NCBI GenBank assembly: GCA_028284285.1
Contig: JANQSA010000001.1
Span: forward strand, 186,001-250,000
DNA length: 64,000 bases
Direction of reading: 5' to 3'
Origin: Croceivirga sp.
Lineage (GTDB): Bacteria; Bacteroidota; Bacteroidia; Flavobacteriales; Flavobacteriaceae
The translations under genes and the position numbers were made by a program. The notes beneath the pieces were generated by a model. The model made no database searches, was not told where the DNA came from, and saw only the letters and a program-made list of their open reading frames with translations. This document shows positions 42,826 to 52,356 of the stretch, in pieces; positions within the stretch are counted from its first letter, which is position 1; each line of letters opens with the position of its first letter.

Positions 42826-42868
42826 ATAGGCAAACCATAATTAAAAAGAACAAAAAAATAAGTAAGAT

Positions 42869-43633
42869 ATGAATGGTCAAAATGGAAAAGTAGCCGTTGT
42901 AACTGGGGCAACAGGGGGTATCGGTTTTCAAGTCGCCAAAAGGCTGGGAAAAGACGGATACACCGTAATCTTGAATGGAATAGAGGATGATGCAGGGGCA
43001 AAAAGAGTGGAAGAATTGACATCAGAGGGTATAGCGGCAGAATATTACGGTTTTGATGTTACCGACGAAGAAGCGGTCAATGCAAACATTGTTAAGATCG
43101 GAGAAAAATACGGCAGGATAGACGCGCTTATCAACAACGCGGGTGGGCTTGGTGGAAGATCCCGGTTTGAGGAGATGACCACGGAATTCTATCGTGGGGT
43201 AATGGCACTGAATCTGGATTCCACCTTTTTTGTTTCCAGGGCGGCGATACCGTATCTTAAAAAAGGAGAAAATGCCTCAATCGTTAATTATACTTCAATT
43301 GCCGGTTGGAATGCCGGAGGACCAGGTGCTGGTATCTATGGAACATCAAAGGCCGCGGTACATGCCATAACCAGAGCATTGGCCAAAGATTTGGCGGAAT
43401 ATGGGATCCGGGTGAATGCTGTTTCGCCGGGTACCATTGACACTCCTTTCCACACACAAATAAAATCCACTAAACCAGAGGTGTTTGCCTCCTGGAAGAA
43501 TAATATTCTTTTGGGCAGGTTGGGACAACCGGAGGAAGTAGCCTCGGTAATCTCCTTTTTGGTAGGTGATGATGCTTCTTTCTTAACGGCGGAAACCATA
43601 CAAGTTGGTGGGGGTCAAGGTATGGGAATTTAA
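42869..43633 (+). CDS. SDR-family oxidoreductase, candidate DEH reductase
   Basis: This 254-aa short-chain dehydrogenase has the nucleotide motif VTGATGGIG, the NNAGG motif, a catalytic serine in NYTSIAGWN and the YGTSK motif (YxxxK). In alginate operons an SDR reduces DEH to 2-keto-3-deoxygluconate with NAD(P)H. Two SDRs are adjacent here, and which one is the DEH reductase cannot be decided from sequence. It lies 43 bp after the transporter gene. Confidence 0.88.
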   Translation: MNGQNGKVAVVTGATGGIGFQVAKRLGKDGYTVILNGIEDDAGAKRVEELTSEGIAAEYYGFDVTDEEAVNANIVKIGEKYGRIDALINNAGGLGGRSRFEEMTTEFYRGVMALNLDSTFFVSRAAIPYLKKGENASIVNYTSIAGWNAGGPGAGIYGTSKAAVHAITRALAKDLAEYGIRVNAVSPGTIDTPFHTQIKSTKPEVFASWKNNILLGRLGQPEEVASVISFLVGDDASFLTAETIQVGGGQGMGI

Positions 43634-43689
43634 CTTGAAAATATAGTTTCAGAATTCAAGAAGGCGTGGATAACAAAACAAAATAACAA

Positions 43690-44442
43690 ATGAATTTAAA
43701 AGGGAAAGTAGCGGTAGTTACTGGTGGAGCCAGAGATATAGGGCGTGCGATAAGTGTACGATTGGCGAGAGAAGGCGCTAAGGTGGTAGCCAACTATTTT
43801 GAGAGTGAAAAAGATAGTGAAGATACTCTGGCGGCAATAGAGATGGTTGGCGGTAAAGCCATTGCCTTGTATGCCGATGTAACCAGGCAAGAAGATATTG
43901 ATAACATGGTGGCCAAAACAAAAGAAGCCTTTGGGGAAAAAGTTGACATCCTGGTGAACTGTGCCGGTGGATTGTTTGCCCGAAAAACTGTTGAAGAGCT
44001 GGATGAAAAGTTCTACAACCTGGTTATGGATGTCAACTTTAAAGGCACTGTATTTGTTACCCAGGCATTTAAGCCGCTAATGGGCAAAGGTGCTTCCATT
44101 GTGAATTTTGCGTCGCAAGCAGGTCGTGATGGTGGTGGTCCGGGATCGGTTATTTACGCAGCTTCTAAAGGAGCGGTAATGACCTTAACCAGAAATTGGG
44201 CAAAAGAGTTCGGTCCTCAGGGAATAAGGATCAATGCTGTTTGCCCGGGAATGATCGCGACCAAATTTCATGATGATTTTACCAAAGACGAAGTACGTAA
44301 AAAGGTGGCTGCCAGCACGCCCTTAAGAAGGGAGGGCAAAGCTGAAGAAGTAGCAGACCTTGTAGCCTATTTGGCATCAGACGAAGCCTCCTTTATTACA
44401 GGAAACAACATTGATATTAATGGTGGCATAGCTTTTAGTTAG
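43690..44442 (+). CDS. SDR-family oxidoreductase, second copy
   Basis: This 250-aa short-chain dehydrogenase has VTGGARDIGRAIS, VNCAGG, NFASQAGRDGGGPG and YAASK. It is a diverged paralogue of the SDR 56 bp upstream. ARDIG in place of the usual A.GIG loop and the ending FITGNNIDINGGIAF are typical of sugar-acid dehydrogenases. It may be the DEH reductase or a uronate or gluconate-type dehydrogenase working with it. Confidence 0.88.
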   Translation: MNLKGKVAVVTGGARDIGRAISVRLAREGAKVVANYFESEKDSEDTLAAIEMVGGKAIALYADVTRQEDIDNMVAKTKEAFGEKVDILVNCAGGLFARKTVEELDEKFYNLVMDVNFKGTVFVTQAFKPLMGKGASIVNFASQAGRDGGGPGSVIYAASKGAVMTLTRNWAKEFGPQGIRINAVCPGMIATKFHDDFTKDEVRKKVAASTPLRREGKAEEVADLVAYLASDEASFITGNNIDINGGIAFS

Positions 44443-44626
44443 ATCAAGAGAGGAACAATCGTAAAACAACTTTTTAAAATGAAACGAACATGAATTTTTT
44501 TAATCAAAAAATTCACCCAGTGTGATGGTTAAAATAAATTCATGAGAGAATGAGTGCAGCGAGTGGTTGCATGGGTTCTATAATTTTTAAATAGCTTATT
44601 TTCAAATAGTTGAAAATTTTAAACAC

Positions 44627-45673
44627 ATGAAAAAAGTAGTCGCTTTCGGAGAAATCATGCTTAGATTATCCCCTGCGGGATTTTTGAGATTTTCACAGAC
44701 CACAAGTTTTGATGTGGTGTATGGAGGAGGTGAGTCCAATGTGGCGGTATCATTGGCCAATTATGGTGTACCCGTAGACTTTGTAACAAGACTTCCCAAT
44801 AATGACATTGGTAATTGCGCACTTATGGAAATGCGCAAAAGAGGTGTTGGCACCGAAAAGATACTATTTGGGGGAGATCGTCTGGGGATCTATTTTTTGG
44901 AAACAGGAGCTGTAAGCCGGGGAAGCAAAGTAGTGTATGACCGTGCCCACTCTGCAATGGCCGAAATTGAGAAAGGCATGGTGGATTGGAAGTCGGTTTT
45001 TAAAGGGGTTGAATGGTTCCACTGGACCGGTATTACCCCTGCAATTTCACAGGGAGCGGCCGATGCCTGTCTGGAGGCTGTTAAGGTGGCCAGTGATATG
45101 GGAGTAACTATTTCAACCGACCTGAACTACCGTGCAAAACTTTGGAAATATTGCGATGATGCTAGAAGGGAAGAGATCATGTCAGAATTGACAGCGTATT
45201 GTGATATTGTTCTGGGTAACGAAGAAGATGCCGAGAAGCATTTTGGGATAAAACCAGAAGGTTTGGATATCACCACTCAGGGCGAGCATGTAAAGGCCGA
45301 GGCTTTTTTGTCGGTTTGCAAGCAGATGATGGAACGATTTCCAAAGGCAAAGAAAGTGATTACAACGCTAAGAGGGTCATTGTCAGCTTCCCACAATACC
45401 TGGGCCGGGGTGCTCTATGACGGTAAGACGATGTACAAATCCCCGGAATATCAAATCACCCACATAGTCGACCGCGTTGGTGGTGGCGATTCCTTTATGG
45501 GAGGGTTGATATACGGATTGCTTAAGTATCCGGAAGATGACCAGAACGCTCTGGATTTTGCGGTGGCCGCTTCGTGTTTAAAGCATACCATAAAGGGAGA
45601 CGCAAACTTGGCAACCGTTGCTGAGGTGGAAAAATTAATGAGTGGGGATGCCTCCGGTAGGGTGGCCAGATAA
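44627..45673 (+). CDS. kdgK: 2-keto-3-deoxygluconate kinase
   Basis: This 348-aa PfkB kinase begins GEIMLRLSPAGFLRFSQTTSF. The substrate motif DLNYRAKLWKY, the magnesium-site LGNEEDAEKHFG, the TLRGSLSASHN strand and the catalytic DRVGGGDSF are all present, as in flavobacterial KDG kinases. It phosphorylates KDG to KDPG with ATP. The aldolase follows with a 7-bp gap, so they are coupled. Confidence 0.93.
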   Translation: MKKVVAFGEIMLRLSPAGFLRFSQTTSFDVVYGGGESNVAVSLANYGVPVDFVTRLPNNDIGNCALMEMRKRGVGTEKILFGGDRLGIYFLETGAVSRGSKVVYDRAHSAMAEIEKGMVDWKSVFKGVEWFHWTGITPAISQGAADACLEAVKVASDMGVTISTDLNYRAKLWKYCDDARREEIMSELTAYCDIVLGNEEDAEKHFGIKPEGLDITTQGEHVKAEAFLSVCKQMMERFPKAKKVITTLRGSLSASHNTWAGVLYDGKTMYKSPEYQITHIVDRVGGGDSFMGGLIYGLLKYPEDDQNALDFAVAASCLKHTIKGDANLATVAEVEKLMSGDASGRVAR

Positions 45674-45680
45674 TAGTGAT

Positions 45681-46349
45681 ATGGCACAATTTTCAAGGAT
45701 TGAAGTAGCAAATACAATGCGGGAAACAGGGATGGTTCCCCTTTTTTACCATCCTGATGTTGAACTCGGAAAAAAGGTGCTGAAGGCATGCTATGATGGC
45801 GGTGCTCGATTAATGGAGTTCACTGCAAGGGGTGATTTTGCGTTTGAAGTGTTCTCTACGCTCAATAAATATGCCATTGAAAATCTACCCGGAATGATAA
45901 TGGGAGTGGGTTCCATAACAGATGCCGCTGCGGCATCTATGTTTATGCAAATGGGAGCAAACTTTATTGTAACTCCTTCATTGCGGGAAGATATCGCAAT
46001 AGTCTGCAACCGGAGGAAAGTACTTTGGTCACCGGGTTGTGGGTCGCTAACGGAAATCAACAGGGCGGAGGAAATGGGCTGTGAGATGGTAAAATTGTTT
46101 CCGGGGTCTACCTATGGTCCTGGGTTCGTCAAGGCTATTAAAGGACCTCAACCCTGGACCAGCATAATGCCTACGGGTGGTGTGAGTACGGAAGAAAGTA
46201 ATTTAAAAGCCTGGTTTGAAGCAGGTGTGACCTGTGTTGGTATGGGATCCAAACTGATTAGTAAAGAAATTCTCGCCAAAAAAGATTTTGAGGGGCTGGA
46301 AAGTTTGGTAAGAAAAACTTTGGACACCATTATCAAGATTAGAAGTTGA
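45681..46349 (+). CDS. kdgA: KDPG aldolase (2-keto-3-deoxy-6-phosphogluconate aldolase)
   Basis: This 222-aa protein is of the KDPG/KHG aldolase family. The start is the ATG at 45681 (MAQFSRIEVANTM); the longer frame from 45642 would overlap kdgK. It has the catalytic glutamate region (GGARLMEFTARGDFA), the Schiff-base lysine in EMVKLFPGSTYGPGFVKAIKGP and the phosphate loop MPTGGVSTEE. It splits KDPG into pyruvate and glyceraldehyde-3-phosphate, the last step of alginate breakdown. Confidence 0.93.
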   Translation: MAQFSRIEVANTMRETGMVPLFYHPDVELGKKVLKACYDGGARLMEFTARGDFAFEVFSTLNKYAIENLPGMIMGVGSITDAAAASMFMQMGANFIVTPSLREDIAIVCNRRKVLWSPGCGSLTEINRAEEMGCEMVKLFPGSTYGPGFVKAIKGPQPWTSIMPTGGVSTEESNLKAWFEAGVTCVGMGSKLISKEILAKKDFEGLESLVRKTLDTIIKIRS

Positions 46350-46353
46350 ACCC

Positions 46354-47634
46354 ATGAATACTCAAGTGCCAGGCAGTAGTTCTCTCTTCAAAAAACTAAT
46401 TGCTGTGGTATTGGCATTTGGCCCCGGTATTTTTGCTATTGGGTATACCATCGGAACGGGAAGTGTCACGTCGATGATTGTGGCAGGAAGTACTTTCGGA
46501 ATGCAGTTGTTATGGGTGCTTCTGTTAAGTTGTCTCTTTTCGGGTATTCTCATATATGTCTATGGTAACTACACTCTAATCACAGGAGAAACGGCCTTAT
46601 TTGCCTTTAAAAAACACCTTAAATGGGGAAAGGCTATGGCAATCCTGATTATTGTTGGCATCGCTTTTGGTCAATGGAATTCCCTAATGGGGATCATGGG
46701 TATCTCTGCCAACATTATTTATGAGATATTCGCGATTTATTTCCCTAAGATTTCCCAATACAAATATGAAACCGTAATAGGTATTGCGGTAGGGATAACT
46801 ACCCTTTTTTATAGATTGCTTTTAATTGGTAAGTACACTTTTTTTGAAAAAGTCCTGGTACTATTTGTCACTATCATGGGGGTCTCCTTTTTGGTGTCTC
46901 TTTTTTTGGTGTACCCGCTACCCTCTGAAGTGTTGCAAGGATTAATTCCCAGTATTCCCGAGGTAAAAGGAGGTAAAATGTTGGTGGCAGCTTTTGTGGG
47001 AACAACCATGGCTGCTGCGACTTTTCTATCTCGCCCTCTTTTTGTTAAAGGGAAAGGCTGGACCATTAAAAATTTGAAAGAGCAAAAAAAAGATGCCATT
47101 GTCGCTGCGATTTTGGTCTTTATCATCAGCAGTGCAATTATGGCAGTGGCAACTGGGGCGCTCTTTTACCAGGGCAAACCCGTGACCGAAGTTTTGGATA
47201 TGGTCAATACCTTGGAGCCGGTAGCCGGTAAATTCGCTCTGACCCTTTTCTTTTTTGGAACATTGAGCGCAGGGCTTTCTTCAATTTTCCCCATTTTGTT
47301 GATAGTACCTATTTTGATTGCTGATTATCAATCCGGTGAGTTGGATACGGATTCGAGACACTTTAAGAGTATTACGGCATTTGCCTGTGTTTTTGCTATG
47401 ATCGTTCCCATTTTTGGTTCAAATCCTGTTGAAATGCAAATTTTGTCCCAGATTTTTAACGTGTTTGTTTTACCCTTGGTCATCATTGGGATCATCTTTT
47501 TGATAAACAATAAGCAACTGATGCAAGGATATAGTACAGGAATCTTAATCAATCTTGGCCTTATAGCTGCTTTGTTTTTTTCGTTGGTTATATCCTATAA
47601 CGGGGCTGTTGCTTTGTTGGATTTTTTTAAATGA
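46354..47634 (+). CDS. Nramp-related membrane transporter lacking the classic metal motifs
   Basis: This 426-aa protein has about eleven helices and the Nramp fold pattern: a first helix GPGIFAIGYTIGTGSVTSMIVAGSTFGMQLLW and a region KGGKMLVAAFVGTTMAAATFLSRPLF at helix 6. The DPGN metal motif of helix 1 and the MPH motif of helix 6 are absent. This places it with Nramp-related proteins whose substrate is uncertain. It starts 4 bp after kdgA, so it is the last gene of the alginate metabolic unit. It could carry an organic substrate or a metal cofactor. Confidence 0.8.
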   Translation: MNTQVPGSSSLFKKLIAVVLAFGPGIFAIGYTIGTGSVTSMIVAGSTFGMQLLWVLLLSCLFSGILIYVYGNYTLITGETALFAFKKHLKWGKAMAILIIVGIAFGQWNSLMGIMGISANIIYEIFAIYFPKISQYKYETVIGIAVGITTLFYRLLLIGKYTFFEKVLVLFVTIMGVSFLVSLFLVYPLPSEVLQGLIPSIPEVKGGKMLVAAFVGTTMAAATFLSRPLFVKGKGWTIKNLKEQKKDAIVAAILVFIISSAIMAVATGALFYQGKPVTEVLDMVNTLEPVAGKFALTLFFFGTLSAGLSSIFPILLIVPILIADYQSGELDTDSRHFKSITAFACVFAMIVPIFGSNPVEMQILSQIFNVFVLPLVIIGIIFLINNKQLMQGYSTGILINLGLIAALFFSLVISYNGAVALLDFFK

Positions 47635-47960
47635 CGGTTATTACTCCGCACGAAAGTCAAATCAGTTATGGTTCGCGTTTTGGGTTGATCGTCAATAGTG
47701 GTTGACGATTAAAAAATTGTTTACCGATTCGTTTACGGTCAATTTGGTAGTAAATGGTGTCATCTGACTTAAAAATCCTGAATCCTAAACCAAAGGATTG
47801 ATAAACTGTGAGAAGCGTCAAAGAAACGTTCGTTTTGCAGGACTTGAATCAAATGTCCAGATTGAACCCAGGAAGTTACTGGACACAATAAAAACTACAT
47901 TTGAGTATAAAATTATGTTTAGACTAATATTTTAACTACATTTGAGTTAAATATATATTT
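47635..47960. other. Intergenic region with PadR promoter repeats
   Basis: No gene is visible. Two direct copies of AACTACATTTGAGT lie at 47893-47906 and 47934-47947 just before the padR start. TTTG at 47900 with a TAATATTT about 21 bp later may be the promoter. The repeats are good candidates for PadR binding. Confidence 0.55.
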
Positions 47961-48299
47961 ATGAGCAAATATCATCTAGGGGAATTTGAAGAAGTGGTGC
48001 TCCTTACAGTGGCCATATTACACGATGAGGCCTATGGTGTTGGTATTAGCAATGAAATAGAGAAACGATTGAAGCGAAAAGTCAGTATAGGTTCATTGCA
48101 GACGGTCTTAAGACGATTGGAAAAAAAAGGATATCTCTCTTCCAGATTGGGGGAGGCAACAAGAATACGGGGGGGCAAACGGAAGCGATACTTCACCCTT
48201 ACCAGCCATGGAAGAAAGATATTGGAGACTACGAAACGGCAACGAATGGCCCTTTGGAACGCCATTCCAAATTTGAATTTTAGAAACGGTCATGCTTAA
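47961..48299 (+). CDS. PadR-family transcriptional regulator
   Basis: This 112-aa protein (MSKYHLGEFEEVVLLTVAILHDEAYGVGISNEIEKRLKRKVSIGSLQTVLRRLEKKGYLSS) has the PadR winged-helix pattern. It overlaps the FtsX-type permease gene by 8 bp. This pairing is common in Bacteroidota, where the regulator controls the permease. It probably represses its own promoter through the AACTACATTTGAGT repeats. Confidence 0.9.
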   Translation: MSKYHLGEFEEVVLLTVAILHDEAYGVGISNEIEKRLKRKVSIGSLQTVLRRLEKKGYLSSRLGEATRIRGGKRKRYFTLTSHGRKILETTKRQRMALWNAIPNLNFRNGHA

Positions 48300-50892
48300 A
48301 AAGAGCGACCATAATCCGCCAAAGTGGGTGCTCACCTTTTTCCGGTGGTTCTGCCATCCGGACTATTTGGAAGATCTGGAAGGCGATCTCAGGGAAAGGT
48401 TTGCAAAAACGTGGGACGAGCGGGGAATACGTAGTGCAAAATGGCTTTTCATCCTGGATGTTCTCCAACTTTTCAGGCCAGGGCTTATACGGTCCTTTCC
48501 GATGACGTTAAACATCCTTGATCGCGATATGTTCAAGAACCATTTTAAAATAGGGTTCCGAAATCTATTGAAACATCGCGTCTTTACCTTGATCAATATC
48601 GGTGGCATGACCATTGGAATGATCTGCTTCATTCTTATTGCCCTCTACATACAATATGAACTGAGCTATGATGAGCATCATGAAAAGGCAGATCGGATAT
48701 ATCGGGTGTCCCAAATACAAAAAGGAAACAACTTTAGGGGCAGTAATCGTTTTGCTCTGGCCCCTTTGCCATTGACATCTGTTCTAAAGGAGCTTTTCCC
48801 GGAAGTTCAGGCGGCAACGACTCTCCAAGTGCGGGAGGCCCTGTTTTCACATGAGAAGCAATCCTTCTATGAGCGGGGACTGTTCGCAGACGAACATCTA
48901 TTCGAAGTGTTTACTTATCCTGTCAAGGAGGGAATGGGAAAAGAAGCCCTACAAGATCCCGATGCTGTTATTCTTACCGAATCATTGGCCAAAAAATATT
49001 TTGGGGAAGACTCCCCGATAGGGAAGACCCTGAATTTTGAAAATGACCGACCGCTTACCGTAAAAGGGGTGGTTTTGGATCTTCCCAAAAACCAACACTT
49101 CGGCTTTGATTATATCACCTCTCTTCAAAACCTACCTTGGTATCAAAACGATTTGGGTCGCTGGGGCAGTAATAATTACCGGGCCTATGTTGTTTTGCAC
49201 AAAGGATATGCATACAAAGAACTGGAGGCAAAACTAGGGGTACTCCAAAGCTTCTACCAAGATTCTTTTAAGCCCGTATTCTTTCTTCAACCTTTAAGGG
49301 ACATTCATCTACGTTCCCAGATCAATTTTGAGATCAGCGCCAATAGTGACATCCGTTATGTCTACCTCTCTGCCTTTATTGCCTTGGTCATCTTATTGTT
49401 AGCTTCCATCAATTATATGAATTTGGCCTCTGCCCGATCAGCAGGGCGTTCCAAGGAAGTAGGTATGCGCAAGGTATTAGGGGCCAAAAGGGGACAATTG
49501 GTGAACCAATTTATGGCAGAATCCATTTTGATTACTTCTTTTAGTCTTGGGCTGGCCATGGGATTGGTCTATTTTCTATTGCCGGTATTCAATCAACTAA
49601 TGGATCAACATATCTCCTTCGATTTAAAAGGCAATCGCACAGTGTTCGGAACCATGCTTTTCATTTCCATTGTACTGGCGGTGCTTTCCGGACTGTATCC
49701 AGCTATATTGTCATCGGCCATAATGCCTATAAAGGCCCTAAAGGGGGGATGGTCCAAAGGAAGAAAGGACGGAGCCTTCTTGCGAAACCTACTCGTAGTA
49801 GGCCAATATACGGCGGCCATTGTATTGGCGATAGCAAGTGTTGTCATTCATCAACAACTGGAGTATATCCAAAACAAAAAGCTGGGATATACCAGGGACC
49901 AGGTGGTATACGTTCCCTACCGACAGCAGGATTTTTATGAACGTAGGGATGTCCTTCGGGCCGAACTATTGGAGCATCCCCAAATTAAAAAGGTCTCTTT
50001 TGCCAGTTCCTTGCCCTTAAATATGCAGTCTCAGGGCGTTGTGGATACATGGGAAGGGAACGGTGATCAAGAGAAGCTTTGGATTTACCGCAATTATATA
50101 GACCATGATTTTATCGACCTGTTCGATATACACCTGGTACAAGGACGGAATTATTCCCCTGAGCACCCGACCGACTCCACAGCCAGCATCATTTTAAACG
50201 AATCAGCGATCAAGGCTCTCGGCTGGAAGTCCGCAATTAATAAGATCTTTGATGATAAAAGGGTGATAGGGGTTGTTAAGGATTTTCATTTTCAACCCTT
50301 CAATTTGGCCATAGAACCATTGTTCCTTGAATTGGGTACCAAGCGCCGAAGTACATATGGGCATATTCTCATTAAAACTACAATGGAAGAACAGGAAGAT
50401 GTACTGGCCTATATTCAAAGGACGGTGAAGACCTTTTTGCACGGGGTTCCCGTTGAACCTCGGTTTATGGATGAATCCTATAATGAACTCTACCGATCCG
50501 AAAAGCGATTCGGGGAGGTATTTAACATTTTCACGTTTATAGCGTTGTTCATTGCCTCAATAGGTCTTTTTGGTTTGGTAACACATAGCATACTGCTCCG
50601 CACAAAGGAAATTGGAATCCGAAAGGTACTTGGGGCTTCTATTTCCAATATTTTGGGCCTTGTCTCCAAAAGCTTTTTAAGGCTTGTCCTACTGTCGACG
50701 ATCATTGCCGTTCCCATTGCGTGGCTGGGAATGAACAGATGGCTCCAGGATTTTGTATATCGTATCCATTTGGATTGGTGGATATTTTTGTCTGTAGGAT
50801 TGTTGGCTATGATCATCGCTTTTTTTACCCTAAGTACGCAGACCATAAAGGCTGCGAACAAGAATCCCATAAATACCTTACGGGACGAATAG
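48292..50892 (+). CDS. ABC transporter permease, FtsX/MacB type with N-terminal prefix domain
   Basis: This 866-aa protein begins with the cytoplasmic prefix found on PadR-linked permeases (PPKWVLTFFRWFCHPDYLEDLEGDLRERF). Two MacB-type periplasmic domains follow, each beginning with a helix (FTLINIGGMTIGMICFILIALYI) and ending with three FtsX helices (VGMRKVLGAKRGQL in the first, IGIRKVLGASISNI in the second). No ATPase gene is in this window, so it must use one encoded elsewhere. Such permeases move peptides or lipoproteins or transmit mechanical signals rather than import small solutes. Confidence 0.92.
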   Translation: MLKKSDHNPPKWVLTFFRWFCHPDYLEDLEGDLRERFAKTWDERGIRSAKWLFILDVLQLFRPGLIRSFPMTLNILDRDMFKNHFKIGFRNLLKHRVFTLINIGGMTIGMICFILIALYIQYELSYDEHHEKADRIYRVSQIQKGNNFRGSNRFALAPLPLTSVLKELFPEVQAATTLQVREALFSHEKQSFYERGLFADEHLFEVFTYPVKEGMGKEALQDPDAVILTESLAKKYFGEDSPIGKTLNFENDRPLTVKGVVLDLPKNQHFGFDYITSLQNLPWYQNDLGRWGSNNYRAYVVLHKGYAYKELEAKLGVLQSFYQDSFKPVFFLQPLRDIHLRSQINFEISANSDIRYVYLSAFIALVILLLASINYMNLASARSAGRSKEVGMRKVLGAKRGQLVNQFMAESILITSFSLGLAMGLVYFLLPVFNQLMDQHISFDLKGNRTVFGTMLFISIVLAVLSGLYPAILSSAIMPIKALKGGWSKGRKDGAFLRNLLVVGQYTAAIVLAIASVVIHQQLEYIQNKKLGYTRDQVVYVPYRQQDFYERRDVLRAELLEHPQIKKVSFASSLPLNMQSQGVVDTWEGNGDQEKLWIYRNYIDHDFIDLFDIHLVQGRNYSPEHPTDSTASIILNESAIKALGWKSAINKIFDDKRVIGVVKDFHFQPFNLAIEPLFLELGTKRRSTYGHILIKTTMEEQEDVLAYIQRTVKTFLHGVPVEPRFMDESYNELYRSEKRFGEVFNIFTFIALFIASIGLFGLVTHSILLRTKEIGIRKVLGASISNILGLVSKSFLRLVLLSTIIAVPIAWLGMNRWLQDFVYRIHLDWWIFLSVGLLAMIIAFFTLSTQTIKAANKNPINTLRDE

Positions 50893-51124
50893 CACAGTGC
50901 TTTGATACGGCTGTTTTTTGAAACCCTTTAATTAATGAATTGTTTCTTTTAACCAGAAGTCTCTTTACCGATCCTTTTTAATGGTTGCGACAATTGACCT
51001 TTTGTGGGATGTTTTCAGGCTGTTTTCATTCGCTCAACACTGTTGACCTATCTGTTGACGTTTGAAACCAGGTCGATTCAGATGAACTGATAGTCCAAAA
51101 ACAGCAGACGGGTTTGATATCGAT

Positions 51125-52294
51125 ATGACCTATTCTTGTTCGGGTCCGTTTTGTAAACATGCTTATAAAATCGAACTTGCGGATGAATTAAATTCCATGA
51201 CAAAGTATTTCATTTTGGTTTTTGGTATTTCGGTCAGTTTTTTTGTGATCGTACTGCTTTTAAAAAAACTTGAAAAAAAACTGTCAGACCATATATTGAT
51301 CCTATGGTTTTCGATTTCCCTTATACACCTGGGATATTTTTTTCTGGGGTTCAGGAATATGGTTTCGGGCAATCACTTTTTGTTGGCCATTGGCCATTCC
51401 TTGCCGGTTCTCCATATTTTCCTCAATTCCGTTTACATCAATGTGCTTCGCTCCAAATCGGTTTTTCCCCTGGTCTACATCTATGGAACTATTTTGATAC
51501 TCTATATTGCTTCCTTCTATTATATGAGTAGTTCCGGAAGCATTCTTCAGGAAGGATTGTTCCTCCGCTATTCTTCAGTGGCGGACGCCTGGACTTATCT
51601 TGTTCCACCATCCTTTTTATTGGTCTACCTTTTTACTGGAATCCATATTATAAGATCGATCAGGATTTACAGCATCAACTTAAAAACACTTTACTCCAAT
51701 AGCATCCATGGCAATGTCCTTTGGCTGGGGTATTGGTTTTGGTCCTATGTAATTGGGTCGTTCATTATCATCACAATAATGTTGTCCACCGATTTTAAAC
51801 TGGTTACCGTCAACACTGCATATGTAGTCGTCTCCCTGGTCTTATCGTTTCAGGTATTCTTTTTGGGGCAATTGGGTGCATCTAAAAATTTCACCTTTGA
51901 CTACGCACCGGACAGGTCCCAAAAATATGCTTCCAGTGGGCTAAAAGAGCATCAAAAAGAAGTCTTGAAACAACGATTAATGGATTACCTGGATGCATCC
52001 CAGGTTTTTCTCAATCCAAAACTATCCTTGCATGATTTGGCAAAAGGAATCGGTTTACCATCGTATCAAATATCCCAACTTATCAACGAATCATTGCAGA
52101 CTTCCTTTTACGATCTGATCAACAAATATCGTTTGGACGAGTTTAAAAAGAGGGTAAACCAACCCCAATACGCCCACCTGTCCATACTTGGACTGGCCCT
52201 TGATTGTGGTTTCAATTCAAAGTCCGGTTTTTACAAGGTTTTTAAAAAACATACCGGAATAAGTCCATCCCAGTACAAAAAAGGTCTTTTTTAA
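51125..52294 (+). CDS. AraC-family regulator with a membrane sensor domain
   Basis: This 389-aa protein (an ATG at 51197 could be the true start) has about seven membrane helices and a C-terminal AraC helix-turn-helix pair: LSLHDLAKGIGLPSYQISQLINES, then LGLALDCGFNSKSGFYKVFKKHTGISPSQYKKG. This 7TM-AraC plan is frequent in Flavobacteria and probably senses an extracellular or membrane signal. It lies 14 bp before the ORF at 52309, so the following membrane protein and DUF3089 hydrolase may be in its operon. Confidence 0.88.
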   Translation: MTYSCSGPFCKHAYKIELADELNSMTKYFILVFGISVSFFVIVLLLKKLEKKLSDHILILWFSISLIHLGYFFLGFRNMVSGNHFLLAIGHSLPVLHIFLNSVYINVLRSKSVFPLVYIYGTILILYIASFYYMSSSGSILQEGLFLRYSSVADAWTYLVPPSFLLVYLFTGIHIIRSIRIYSINLKTLYSNSIHGNVLWLGYWFWSYVIGSFIIITIMLSTDFKLVTVNTAYVVVSLVLSFQVFFLGQLGASKNFTFDYAPDRSQKYASSGLKEHQKEVLKQRLMDYLDASQVFLNPKLSLHDLAKGIGLPSYQISQLINESLQTSFYDLINKYRLDEFKKRVNQPQYAHLSILGLALDCGFNSKSGFYKVFKKHTGISPSQYKKGLF

Positions 52295-52356
52295 GTCCAC
52301 TCCTATCGGTGGACCTCATTTCCATTTTCAAAGGACATTTCTTTGGTTCAAAAAAA

